Source of the DNA: Streptomyces brasiliensis
GTDB taxonomy: Bacteria; Actinomycetota; Actinomycetes; Streptomycetales; Streptomycetaceae
Length of the DNA stretch: 37,738 bases
NCBI RefSeq assembly: GCF_014647875.1
Contig: NZ_BMQA01000059.1
Span: 1 to 37,738, forward strand
Direction of reading: 5' to 3'
The notes under the pieces are model-generated. The model was not told the DNA's origin, searched no databases, and saw only the letters and a program-made list of their open reading frames with translations. This document shows, in pieces, positions 8,125 through 16,062 of this stretch (its first letter is position 1; the number at the start of each line of letters is the position of its first letter). Position numbers and translations under genes: made by a program.

Positions 8125-8724
8125 ATGCTGGGTCACGAAGAAGCTCAGGAACAGGCACTCAGGGCAACCGAGGGGCTCTTCTACGCCCGGGGCATCCAGG
8201 CCGTGGGCATGGACGCGGTCCGCACCGCCTCGGGGCTCCCGTTCAAGCGCCTCTACCAGCTGTTCCCCTCCAAAGAGGCCCTCGTGCTGGAGTTCCTGCA
8301 CAGGCGCGACGCACAGTGGCGGCAGGCCCTCGCCGACTACGTCGGGGGGCACACCACGCCCGACGAACGAGTCATCGCGGTGTTCGACTGGCTGCACCAG
8401 TGGTTCTCCGAGCCGGACTACCGCGGGTGCGCTTTCATCAACTCCTTCGGCGAGATGGGCGGAATCTCAGCCGAAGTCGCCGAACAGGCCCGGCACCACA
8501 AGGAGGCCTTCCACGGCTACCTCACCGCCCTGGTGACGGCGTCGGGACGGCCCGCCGAGCTGGCGGACCAGCTCGCTCTACTCGCCGAAGGGGCGATCGT
8601 AACGGCTGCGATCTCCGGTGCACCCGAACCGGCGTGGCAGGCGCGAAGCGCCGCGCGCCTGCTGATGGGCGCGCTGGACCGGAACGGCCCGAAGGGCTTG
8701 GACCGCACCCGGGCGAGCAACTGA
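8125..8724 (+). CDS. TetR-family transcriptional repressor
   Basis: A 199-residue TetR protein, a normal length for the family. The N-terminal helix-turn-helix is ALRATEGLFYARGIQAVGMD followed by AVRTASGLPFKRLYQLFPSK (about residues 11-50), with the typical LYxxFPSKEAL helix. The rest is an all-helical ligand-binding domain with a TetR_C-like GCAFINSF segment, seen in regulators of the YxaF/LmrA type. The ATG at 8125 is preceded by a purine-rich AAGGGGGCAGAA. It is divergent from the DUF1348 gene with two perfect 16-bp operators between them, so autoregulation and control of DUF1348 are expected. The inducer is unknown. Confidence 0.92.
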   Translation: MLGHEEAQEQALRATEGLFYARGIQAVGMDAVRTASGLPFKRLYQLFPSKEALVLEFLHRRDAQWRQALADYVGGHTTPDERVIAVFDWLHQWFSEPDYRGCAFINSFGEMGGISAEVAEQARHHKEAFHGYLTALVTASGRPAELADQLALLAEGAIVTAAISGAPEPAWQARSAARLLMGALDRNGPKGLDRTRASN

Positions 8725-8769
8725 CGCACGACGTGGGTCAGCCGTCTCGTCACGCAACTCGACTCCGTC

Positions 8770-9056
8770 GGGCGTGTCAATCCCCTGGTTGCGTAGAGAC
8801 GTTGGTTATGGGCCCAGCCTTCCCGATCGGTCCGGGCTCGCGCTTCTTGGATGATCCGTTCGAACTCGACGGGCGGTTTCCCGCCGGCCGCGCTGTGACG
8901 CCGCTTCGTGTTGTAGAAGTCCGCGATCCACGTGGCGGTCTTCAGCCTCGCCTCGGCGCGGGTGGCGAAGGTGCGCGGGTGGACGTACTCGACGTTGAGG
9001 ACCGAGTAGAACGACTCCGCGGCGGCGTTGTCCAGGGCTGACCCGACTCGCGCCAT
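8770..9056 (-). pseudogene. IS3-family transposase, C-terminal integrase fragment
   Basis: The minus strand encodes ARVGSALDNAAAESFYSVL and EYVHPRTFATRAEARL, then FYNTKRRHSAAGGKPPVEFE. This is the end of the IS3 OrfB DDE integrase, with the DNAAAESF block that carries the last catalytic Glu. All upstream parts (OrfA and the first two catalytic acids) are missing. At about 9057 the sequence switches to a tnpB scrap. Confidence 0.75.
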
Positions 9057-9060
9057 CGAC

Positions 9061-9225
9061 CTCCCGCTCGGGCAGGATGTCCGGCTCGGTGTCCACGACG
9101 AAGCTGAGGAAGTACCGGCCACAGCTGTCCTTGGTGACGGTCAGGGACGTGGGCAAGGCCGGAAGCCGACGTGACCACGTGACCTTGAGGTTGCCGACCT
9201 CGGCCACCGTGTTCTCGGCTTCCTC
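9061..9225 (-). pseudogene. tnpB internal fragment
   Basis: About 55 codons on the minus strand read LKVTWSRRLPALPTSLTVTK and GRYFLSFVVDTEPDILPE. This matches the wedge-domain strand region (LPSSVTVS...GRYFVSFVVE) found in TnpB before the RuvC domain. Neither end of the gene is present. It abuts the LysR stop codon on one side and the IS3 fragment on the other, and comes from a different copy than the tnpB at the window start. Confidence 0.6.
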
Positions 9226-10186
9226 AGGACTCGAAGGCCGGTGTGGTGGGGGCAACAGTTCGGAGTTCTGCAACCTGCGTCGTCCGCCGGCATGTATCCG
9301 GCGAGCTCTCGTCCAGACAACGGGTGAGGTGGTCGACGAGGGCTGCGGCCGCCGGGTTGCGGAGGCGTGGCCCTCGTCCTGTGAGTACGACGGCGCGGCC
9401 TGGTTCCGGTTGGCGGATCCGCACGCATGGCAGTCCCGCGTCCTCACCGATGCGCCGGGGCACGAACGCCACCCCGATTCCGGCCCGGACCAGGGCGACG
9501 AGCATCCCGATCTGGGTCACATCACAGGTGATCCGACGCTCCAGGCCGCAGTGGGTGGCGAGCCTGCGCACCGCGGTCTCCAGGCCCGTCCCGGCACGGA
9601 AGTCGATGAAGGACTCCTGCTTGAGGTCCCGGATCAGCGTGCGGCCCGCTCGCGCAAGACGGTGCCCGGGCGCCGTGATGAGCACCAGCTCTTCACGCCA
9701 GGAGGCGAACTCCACCAGACCCTCCGGGAGTTCGGCCGTGTCCGGGGCGAGGTAGGCGAGGTCCAGCTCGCCAGCGCGCAGTCCTGCATACAGTTCATCC
9801 ACCGGTGCGTCGCGTACCGACACCTGGATGCCGGGCCAGCGCCGGTGGAACAGCGCCAGTTCCCCGGGGAGGTCCACGCAGGTGAGGGTCTGGATCGTTC
9901 CGATGGACACACGCCCCGCCGTCAGGCCCGCGACCGCCGCGACCGCGTCACGCGCCGCGTCGGCACCCGCGAGCAGCGCTCTGGCCTGCGGCAGCAGGGC
10001 TCGTCCGGCCTCGGTGAGCACCACGCGGCGGCCCGTGCGGTCGAACAGGTCGGCCCCCAGCTCGCGCTCCAGGTTGCGGATCGACGTGCTGAGCGCTGAT
10101 TGCACGATGAGTTCCGACCGGGCGGCGGCCGTGAACGTGCCCTCGGTGACGACCGCCACGAAGTGACGGAGCTGACGCATCTCCAT
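9224..10186 (-). CDS. LysR-family transcriptional regulator
   Basis: A 320-residue LysR-type regulator. Residues 1-60 form the winged helix-turn-helix (MRQLRHFVAVVTEGTFTAAA, with LSTSIRNLERELGADLFDR). The rest is the periplasmic-binding-protein-like effector domain. The start at 10186 is supported by TAGGGT 6 nt upstream with no Shine-Dalgarno, as in leaderless genes; a second ATG two codons on is possible. LysR proteins usually control a divergent neighbour. Here the divergent side holds only a 48-codon open frame (10262-10408) of no recognised family, so the natural target may have been lost. The last about 25 residues look less conserved and the stop overlaps a tnpB scrap, so the C-terminus may have been altered by that insertion. 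Confidence 0.9.
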   Translation of the reverse strand: MEMRQLRHFVAVVTEGTFTAAARSELIVQSALSTSIRNLERELGADLFDRTGRRVVLTEAGRALLPQARALLAGADAARDAVAAVAGLTAGRVSIGTIQTLTCVDLPGELALFHRRWPGIQVSVRDAPVDELYAGLRAGELDLAYLAPDTAELPEGLVEFASWREELVLITAPGHRLARAGRTLIRDLKQESFIDFRAGTGLETAVRRLATHCGLERRITCDVTQIGMLVALVRAGIGVAFVPRRIGEDAGLPCVRIRQPEPGRAVVLTGRGPRLRNPAAAALVDHLTRCLDESSPDTCRRTTQVAELRTVAPTTPAFES

Positions 10187-10192
10187 CCATCT

Positions 10193-10198
10193 ACCCTA
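10193..10198 (-). promoter_or_regulatory. -10 box of leaderless lysR gene
   Basis: TAGGGT on the minus strand lies 6 nt before the ATG at 10186. The spacing matches other genes in this window that lack a ribosome-binding site. Confidence 0.4.
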
Positions 10199-11104
10199 GC
10201 GATGGCAGCTAGAGAAGCGATCTGTTGGACTGACTGAACTGGTGCATCGGATCCTGCAGGCATGAATCACGTACCCGCCTTGTGGATCGCCGCCTATGCC
10301 CCCCACCGGCCCGCCCCGGTTCGCATCGCCGCCCGGCAGTTGCTCCGCCTGCACTGCTTCATACGCGCCCTCGCCCTGGCGGATCACACACCTTCCGGGG
10401 GCTACTAGGGGCTGTCTCCCGTACGCCAGGAAGCCGAGCGCCTCGCCGGGACGAAGCCACTGCCAGAGGAAGTGGCGGGTGTCGTCGGGCTGAGGGGCGC
10501 TGCCGTCGGCGAGGGTGAACGCCTCGACGACCAGGGCGTGTACGGCGCCGGTGAGATCGTCGAGCGTGAGCTCGTCGTTGAGCAAGGCCGCTGAGGCGGC
10601 TTCGGCGAGCTCGGCCCTGACACCGCCCCCGAACCATGCACGGGCTGCGGTGGCCTGCAACAGGGCCGGGTCGGCGAGATGCTGCCGACCGCGGGCGGTC
10701 AGGGCGAGCTTGCGCTGCCTCTTGGCGAGCAGCCGCGTTGCGCGGGCCAGTTCGTGCAGTTCGACGAGGCGGGCGACGTCGCACTCGGTGCGCGGCACCA
10801 TGCCGGGCAGATACCAGTCGTAGCGCTCGGCGGCCTCCACGACCAGGGCCCGCGGCAGGTAGCCGACCTGGGTCAGCGTCACCCCGTTGCCCACCGACTC
10901 CAGCAGCCCGCGCACGGGTTCAGCCGTGTCGTCGGGCCTCTCGGGCGCTACTCTCAGCAGGTCCGTCAGGGCGCCACGCAGACGGCGCCGGGCGGCGGGC
11001 GGGGCCACGTTGTTGACTCCGCCCGACCGCTCCCGCGCCAGGCGCGCATCGACGGCGTCCCAGTCGCCGCCGCAGTCCACCACGCACGCTACGGCGAACC
11101 ACAC
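10196..11104 (-). CDS. Hypothetical protein, probably damaged at both ends
   Basis: A 302-codon frame of an actinomycete family I know only as hypothetical, often near pRiA4b ORF-3-like genes. Recognisable conserved blocks are LLESVGNGVTLTQVGYLPRA, LVELHELARATRLLAKRQRK, LALTARGRQHLADP and the end block FLWQWLRPGEALGFLAYG. After about residue 235 (position 10415) the sequence no longer resembles the family and runs through to 10196, over the lysR promoter. Upstream, an in-frame stop lies near 11143, and residues like EWSYWDVWF continue the family sequence before the GTG at 11104, so the N-terminus is also missing. I regard it as a decayed gene whose frame happens to be open. No catalytic motif is visible. 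Confidence 0.5.
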   Translation of the reverse strand: MWFAVACVVDCGGDWDAVDARLARERSGGVNNVAPPAARRRLRGALTDLLRVAPERPDDTAEPVRGLLESVGNGVTLTQVGYLPRALVVEAAERYDWYLPGMVPRTECDVARLVELHELARATRLLAKRQRKLALTARGRQHLADPALLQATAARAWFGGGVRAELAEAASAALLNDELTLDDLTGAVHALVVEAFTLADGSAPQPDDTRHFLWQWLRPGEALGFLAYGRQPLVAPGRCVIRQGEGAYEAVQAEQLPGGDANRGGPVGGIGGDPQGGYVIHACRIRCTSSVSPTDRFSSCHR

Positions 11105-11292
11105 GTCCCAGTACGACCACTCGCCAGACGGTGCCGGATGAGGTCACGGCTCCGGGCCGCACGTCGGCGGCCTGCGCCTGCCAGGAAACTTGTCTGCCGT
11201 GCTCACCAGCGCATTGTGGCACCGGAGACGATGGCGCCCGCAGCGCGTCATGGGGATCCTCCTGTTCGAGCGCAGCCAAGGACTTGGGGGAG

Positions 11293-11298
11293 TAGCCT
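11293..11298 (+). promoter_or_regulatory. -10 box of leaderless UPF0158 gene
   Basis: TAGCCT lies 7 nt before the ATG at 11306, which has no ribosome-binding site. The identical hexamer occurs before the genes at 24564 and 28223. Confidence 0.45.
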
Positions 11299-11305
11299 CG
11301 CTGGG

Positions 11306-12010
11306 ATGACCGAAGCATGGACCGACTACGCGCTGAAGGCGTTCCGCGCCGCCTGCCATACTGCGGACGCCCCGTCGCTGCTCGCCCTGCTGCGTACGCA
11401 TGACCCTGCCGACGTGCTGCAGCAGGGCGGAGACGCGCTCACCGCAGCCGTTGTCCTGGGTGTGTCCGGCGCCCGGGAGACGGCGCTCGCGTGTACGTCC
11501 ACCCTGCACGAACGAGGCTGGCGAGGAGACGCGGTCCTTGCCGAACAGCTCGACACGGTGGGCCGCGGTGCCGTCTGCGTGCTGCGGCCGGTGCCGGTCG
11601 ATCTGGATGAACTCTCCGGTCTGCTCGAAGGCGATCCGGCCTGGGGCGGTGGCCGCATCGACCTGGACACCGGTGAGTGCCGGCCCGCCCTCGCGGATAC
11701 CGAGGGGTCGTGGGACGAGGAGGAACCGGAGAACGCCAAGCGGTGGCTCCATGTCCCGTGCGAGGGCTCGCGGGACGCCTACCGCGACATGGAGGACTTC
11801 ATCACCACCCTCGATGACCAGGACCTCGCTCGGTTCCTCGGCATCACGATCCAGGGCCCAGGAGCGTTCCGTCGGTTCAAGGACATGCTGGCCACCTCGC
11901 CGACGCAGTTGCAGCGGTACTGGATGTTCTCCGCGGAACGGCAGTACGGCCGCGCCCGGGCCTGGCTCGCCGATCAGGGCTACCGGCCGTCCCTGCAGGG
12001 CGGCCACTGA
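11306..12010 (+). CDS. UPF0158 family protein
   Basis: A 234-residue protein. The C-terminal part (about residues 90-230) carries the UPF0158 pattern: VPVDLDELSGLLEG, RIDLDTGEC, the acidic block DEEEPENAKRW, the RDAYRDMEDFITTLDDQDLA region, GAFRRFKDML, and WMFSAERQYGRARAWLADQG. The first about 85 residues are a helical region seen in actinomycete members. The family's function is not established. The start is set by TAGCCT 7 nt upstream and a methionine that begins the conserved frame. It converges with the CcbP-like gene, only 11 bp separating the two stop codons, so the transcripts probably overlap. Confidence 0.85.
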   Translation: MTEAWTDYALKAFRAACHTADAPSLLALLRTHDPADVLQQGGDALTAAVVLGVSGARETALACTSTLHERGWRGDAVLAEQLDTVGRGAVCVLRPVPVDLDELSGLLEGDPAWGGGRIDLDTGECRPALADTEGSWDEEEPENAKRWLHVPCEGSRDAYRDMEDFITTLDDQDLARFLGITIQGPGAFRRFKDMLATSPTQLQRYWMFSAERQYGRARAWLADQGYRPSLQGGH

Positions 12011-12021
12011 CCTGGGTGTTT

Positions 12022-12342
12022 TCAGGGTCCCCAGTGCCGGTAGGCCTCGATCCACTCGGCCCCCTGGGGCGCTGGATCCGGTATGGGGAGATCGAGAATA
12101 CCGATCGACTGTTGGTGCCTGCCTCGCGTACAGACCGCCACGATCTGGCTGCCGGGCAGCAGGTCCACCTCCTTCACGGTGACCTCGATCCCGAGTACGA
12201 CGGTCTTGAACGGGACGGCCAGATGCTCCGCGAGCATCGTATAGAGCCCCATGAGCTGCTCCTCGTCGTCGTAGGCGTCCACGGTGGCCTGCGCGACCAG
12301 CTCATCGAGTTCGGCGTCACTCAGCTGCTCATCCACAGCCAC
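12022..12342 (-). CDS. CcbP-like calcium-binding protein
   Basis: A 106-residue acidic protein resembling the cyanobacterial calcium-binding protein CcbP (PF11535): VDAYDDEEQLMGLYTMLAEH, then LAVPFKTVVLGIEVTVKEVD, and the end EWIEAYRHW. CcbP binds Ca2+ through acidic surface residues and was described as a calcium buffer in heterocyst differentiation; the role in actinomycetes is unknown. GTG at 12342 gives the longest form. However, TACCGT touches that codon and lies 6 nt before the in-frame GTG at 12336, so a leaderless start at 12336 (two residues shorter) is more likely if that box is the promoter. Confidence 0.75.
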   Translation of the reverse strand: MAVDEQLSDAELDELVAQATVDAYDDEEQLMGLYTMLAEHLAVPFKTVVLGIEVTVKEVDLLPGSQIVAVCTRGRHQQSIGILDLPIPDPAPQGAEWIEAYRHWGP

Positions 12343-12348
12343 ACGGTA
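12343..12348 (-). promoter_or_regulatory. -10 box of the CcbP-like gene
   Basis: TACCGT on the minus strand stands 6 nt from the GTG at 12336 and directly abuts the GTG at 12342, so it bears on the start choice. Confidence 0.35.
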
Positions 12349-12796
12349 CCGGCGGAGCCCTCAGCGCCCCGCCCTCGGTCAACCGTCGGCCGCTCCGTAC
12401 TGAGCCACGGCGGTCGTTCCTCCCTACTGGTGCCAGAAACCGCCCACAGGACGGTGAATCCGAGCGCCGATGTGGTCGTGGCGCAGGGCAGCGAAACCGC
12501 GCGGCACGGAGCCCGGCACCGACGGTCCACACTGTCATTGGCCCGCTCCGCGCGCCCGGACCGTTCCCAGCGCGCGGTGAGCGAAGTATCGGCTCGCCCC
12601 GTCAGCGGAGTATCCGCCTCAGGAGTTCGGGGCATACATCGCAGTTCGAAAGCGTTGGCTGCGTGAGATTCCCTCAGGCGGCCGCAACAGCAGCTTGCAC
12701 CTGCGAGGATGGTCGGGTCAGCCGATCGGCGTACCGAGACGGCGTTCAGCACGTCTTGACGCGTACGCCCCCCGACATGTGGGAAGCCCTCAGCTC
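12349..12796. other. Gap without recognised gene
   Basis: About 450 bases between the CcbP-like gene and the pRiA4b-like fragment. Long frames exist on both strands but show no family pattern and no start signal. It should contain the promoter of the SNF2 operon, though I see no clear -35/-10 pair. Confidence 0.4.
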
Positions 12797-13129
12797 ATGA
12801 CCGTCCAGCGCAGCTTCACCCGACGCACGCCTTCCTCTCATCTGCTCAAGATCCAGCTCGAGGGGATGGAACCGCCGGCGTGGCGGCGGCTGGGGGTGCC
12901 TTCGGGGAGCGGCGATGAACGGATACTGTGCCGCAGGCTGTTGTCGGACACCTCGCATGGGCCGTGCCCGTCCGACCAGGTGGCGGCGCGGGCCGACCAC
13001 TTGCGGCGGGCTGACCACCCGCACAGCTGCGGGATGCTCGGCGCGCTGGCCGACGCCCTCAAGCCGGTCGACAAGGCCCTGGCCAAGCCGGTGCGGACGG
13101 CCGCGTTCAAGGCGGGGAGCGCCAAGTGA
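12797..13129 (+). CDS. Truncated pRiA4b ORF-3-like leader protein of the SNF2 operon
   Basis: A 110-residue frame. The first about 38 residues, with HLLKIQLEGMEPPAWRRLGV, match the start of plasmid pRiA4b ORF-3-type proteins (LKVQL-G--PPVWRRL-V). The about 150 residues that normally follow are absent. The remainder (about residues 60-110, CGMLGALADALKPVDKALAK) is unrelated to that family and looks like the end of another protein. This suggests an internal deletion joining two genes, although the frame stays open. The end overlaps the SNF2 helicase start by 4 nt (GTGA), so its translation may still drive helicase translation. No ribosome-binding site is obvious before the ATG. Confidence 0.5.
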   Translation: MTVQRSFTRRTPSSHLLKIQLEGMEPPAWRRLGVPSGSGDERILCRRLLSDTSHGPCPSDQVAARADHLRRADHPHSCGMLGALADALKPVDKALAKPVRTAAFKAGSAK

Positions 13130-16062
13130 GTCTGCGTGTAGCCGAGATCGACGATGAGGCCGTGCCGCTCGCGGACCCTGATGCCGTCGCCTGGGCGCGT
13201 GAGCGGCTCGCCGTCGGCGGCTGGGCCGCTGTGTTCAACCCGGCCCAGCCGGGACAGCCGGCCCGGTTCGGCCGCCTGGTGCTCTACCGGCCTTCCGCCA
13301 CCGTCGCCCGCGTGCCCGCCCAGGGTGTCGCACCGGGGGCGGCGGAACGGATCCAGCTCGCGCTGGTCCTGCCGCACGGCCGCGGGGTGCGGACCCGCAC
13401 GGTGGAGGGTTGGGCACTCAACCCCGGCAGCGCGCTCGCCCTCCTGCTCGACCTGCCCGCCGCCGGCGTCCACCCCTCGCTCGCCGCGTGGGCGGCCGTC
13501 GCCCACCGCGCCCTTCAACTGCTCGGCGAAGGGCGCCTGTACCCCACTTTGACCTCCGACACGTACACCACCTGGCGGTTCGGGCCGCTCGGCACGCACG
13601 ACAAGCGGGACCTGGACGCGCTGGCCGCTGCGCTGCCGCCGCACGCCCACAACCTGCCCGCGCCCACGGCGGACGACCGGATTGTGCGGATCAGCGAACC
13701 GGCCACTTTGGTGCGGGAGTTCTGCGACGCACTCGCCGACACACTCCCGCGCACCCCGGCCGCCCGCTGGGCCGTACCCGGTAACCCGTACGCCGACCGC
13801 GCGACCGCCCTGCACCCGCGGCTGGCCGAGTGGGCGGCCGAGGCCGCCGCCGAGCGGGCCGCGCAGGTGAGTGTGGAGCTGAGGGTGGAGCTTCCGGCCG
13901 GGCGGCGACGCACTTTCCGGGCCGTGCTGCAGCTGCGTACCGCGGCCGACCCCTCTTTGATCCTGGACGCAGCCGAGCTGTGGGCCGACCCCCACCGCGC
14001 GCAACGCCTGCTCGGCCCGCACGCTGAGGCCGAGGCGCTGCTCGCGCTGCGCCGTGCCGCACGCGCCTGGCAGCCCCTGACCCGCCTGCTTGCCGAAGCC
14101 GCCCCCAGCGCGCTCCGGCTTGACGACGAGGAGGCCATGGAGCTGCTGGGGGACGCCTCCGACGCGCTGGGCGCGGCGGGTGTGCGCGTGCACTGGCCGC
14201 GCGAACTGGTCAAGGCCCTTCAGGCGCGTGCGGAGATCGGGGCGGCCACCGCGCCCGGCGCGACCGTGGACACCCTGCTGGGCCGCGACGCCCTGCTCGA
14301 CTTCTCCTGGCATGTCGCACTCGGCGGTGACAGCCTCACCGAGGCTGAACTCGACCTGCTCGCCGAGGCCCGCCGCCCGCTGGTCAAGCTGCGCGACCAG
14401 TGGGTCGTCGCCGACCCGAAGCTGGTGGCCCGCCTCAAGCGGCGGCGCATGCGCGAACTCGCCCCGCTGGATGCGCTCCAGGCGGCGCTAACCGGTGAGG
14501 TGGAGTGGGACGGCGAGCGCGTCGCGGTGGAGGCGGCAGGCGCCTTCGGCGAGCTCGTTGCCCGGTTGCGCGACCCCGAGGGCCGCGTCCTCGTCCGAGT
14601 GCCGGAAGGCCTGAACGCCACCCTGCGCAACTACCAGCAGCGCGGCCTGTCCTGGCTGGCGGACATGACCCGACTGGCACTGGGCGGGATCCTCGCTGAC
14701 GATATGGGCCTGGGCAAGACGATCACCCTGCTCGCCCTCCACCTGCACCGCCAGGAACAACCCGACACCGCGGGCCCCACCCTCGTGGTCTGCCCGGCCT
14801 CGCTGCTCGGCAACTGGCAGCGCGAGGCCGCCCGCTTCACCCCCGCCGTGCCGGTGCGCCGATACCACGGCGGCGAGCGCACCCTCGACCACCTCGCCGG
14901 AGACGAACTCGTCCTGGTCACCTATGGGGTGCTGCGCCGCGACCGGGACCACCTCGGCGCCGTCAAGTGGTCGCTCGTCGCAGCTGACGAGGCACAGCAC
15001 ATCAAGAACCCCTACGCCACGACTGCCCGTGAGCTGCGCGCGCTGCCCGCCCGTGCCCGCGTCGCCCTCACCGGCACCCCGGTCGAGAACAACCTCTCCG
15101 AGTTGTGGGCGCTGCTCGACTGGACCACCCCCGGCCTGCTCGGTCCGCTGTCCGGCTTCCGCGACCGTTTCGCGAAGGCCATCGAGCGAGGCGCGCTCGG
15201 CTCGGACGGCGACGAGGAGACCGCCGATCAGGCCCGGCAGGCCGCCGAGCACCTCACTCGCCTGACCCGCCCGTTCCTGCTGCGCCGCCGCAAGTCGGAC
15301 CCCGGCATCGCCCCCGAACTCCCGGCCAAGACCGAGACCGACCACCCCGTCGTACTCACCCGTGAGCAGGCGGCCCTGTACGAGGCGCAGGTCCGCGAGA
15401 CCATGGCCCGTATCGAGAAGGCGGACGGCCTCGCCCGCCGCGGGCTGGTGCTCAAACTCCTCACCGCGCTCAAGCAGATCTGCAACCACCCCGCCCAGTA
15501 CCTGCGCGAGACCGGCCCGCTGCCCGGCCGTTCCGGCAAGCTGGAGCTTCTCGACGAACTCCTCGGCACGGTGATCGCCGAAGGCGAGAGCGCCCTGGTC
15601 TTCACCCAGTACACGCAGATGGGCAAGCTCCTTGAGCGGCACTTCGCTGACCGCGGCATCCGAGCCGGCTACCTGCACGGCGCCACTTCCGTGCCGCATC
15701 GCGAGGACCTGGTCAATGCCTTCCAGCAGGGCGACTTCCCCGTATTCCTGCTCTCCTTGAAGGCCGCCGGGACCGGACTCAACCTCACCCGGGCCACCCA
15801 TGTCATCCATTACGACCGGTGGTGGAACCCGGCCGTCGAGGACCAGGCCACCGATCGCGCGTACCGGATCGGCCAGGACCGCCCAGTCCAGGTCCACCGG
15901 CTCACCACCCAGGGCACCGTCGAGGACAAGGTCGCCCGCCTGCTCGGCGCCAAGCGTGCCCTAGCGGACCAGGTCATCGCCTCCGGCGAGGCAGCCGTGA
16001 CCGAGCTCTCCAACGCCGACCTCGCCGAACTCGTCGCACTCTCAGAGGAGTTCCAGGCATGA
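13126..16062 (+). CDS. SNF2-family helicase (bacterial HepA/YwqA type)
   Basis: A 978-residue SNF2 ATPase. The first about 480 residues form the bacterial SNF2-associated N-terminal region. The ATPase core follows: Walker A DMGLGKT at 526-532, the Walker B box as DEAQ at 622-625 (DEAH in most SNF2 proteins), TGTPVENN from 649, ICNHP, then the helicase C lobe with VFTQYTQM, SLKAAGTGLNLT, HYDRWWNPAVEDQATDRAYR and IGQDRPVQVHRL. SNF2 motors translocate on double-stranded DNA and remodel protein-DNA complexes. The GTG start overlaps the upstream stop and its own stop overlaps the SWIM-protein ATG, so three genes are translationally coupled. The same SNF2-SWIM pairing exists elsewhere (B. subtilis ywqA-ywqB). 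It appears complete. Confidence 0.95.
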   Translation: MSLRVAEIDDEAVPLADPDAVAWARERLAVGGWAAVFNPAQPGQPARFGRLVLYRPSATVARVPAQGVAPGAAERIQLALVLPHGRGVRTRTVEGWALNPGSALALLLDLPAAGVHPSLAAWAAVAHRALQLLGEGRLYPTLTSDTYTTWRFGPLGTHDKRDLDALAAALPPHAHNLPAPTADDRIVRISEPATLVREFCDALADTLPRTPAARWAVPGNPYADRATALHPRLAEWAAEAAAERAAQVSVELRVELPAGRRRTFRAVLQLRTAADPSLILDAAELWADPHRAQRLLGPHAEAEALLALRRAARAWQPLTRLLAEAAPSALRLDDEEAMELLGDASDALGAAGVRVHWPRELVKALQARAEIGAATAPGATVDTLLGRDALLDFSWHVALGGDSLTEAELDLLAEARRPLVKLRDQWVVADPKLVARLKRRRMRELAPLDALQAALTGEVEWDGERVAVEAAGAFGELVARLRDPEGRVLVRVPEGLNATLRNYQQRGLSWLADMTRLALGGILADDMGLGKTITLLALHLHRQEQPDTAGPTLVVCPASLLGNWQREAARFTPAVPVRRYHGGERTLDHLAGDELVLVTYGVLRRDRDHLGAVKWSLVAADEAQHIKNPYATTARELRALPARARVALTGTPVENNLSELWALLDWTTPGLLGPLSGFRDRFAKAIERGALGSDGDEETADQARQAAEHLTRLTRPFLLRRRKSDPGIAPELPAKTETDHPVVLTREQAALYEAQVRETMARIEKADGLARRGLVLKLLTALKQICNHPAQYLRETGPLPGRSGKLELLDELLGTVIAEGESALVFTQYTQMGKLLERHFADRGIRAGYLHGATSVPHREDLVNAFQQGDFPVFLLSLKAAGTGLNLTRATHVIHYDRWWNPAVEDQATDRAYRIGQDRPVQVHRLTTQGTVEDKVARLLGAKRALADQVIASGEAAVTELSNADLAELVALSEEFQA

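Noticed and set aside
10262..10408. 48-codon plus-strand frame divergent from lysR
   Set aside because: The position suits a LysR target, but no ribosome-binding site or family pattern was seen, and it may just be chance.
12838..15897. Two long minus-strand frames opposite the SNF2 gene
   Set aside because: Low-complexity Gly/Arg/Ala translation typical of antisense GC-rich DNA; the plus strand encodes the complete helicase.
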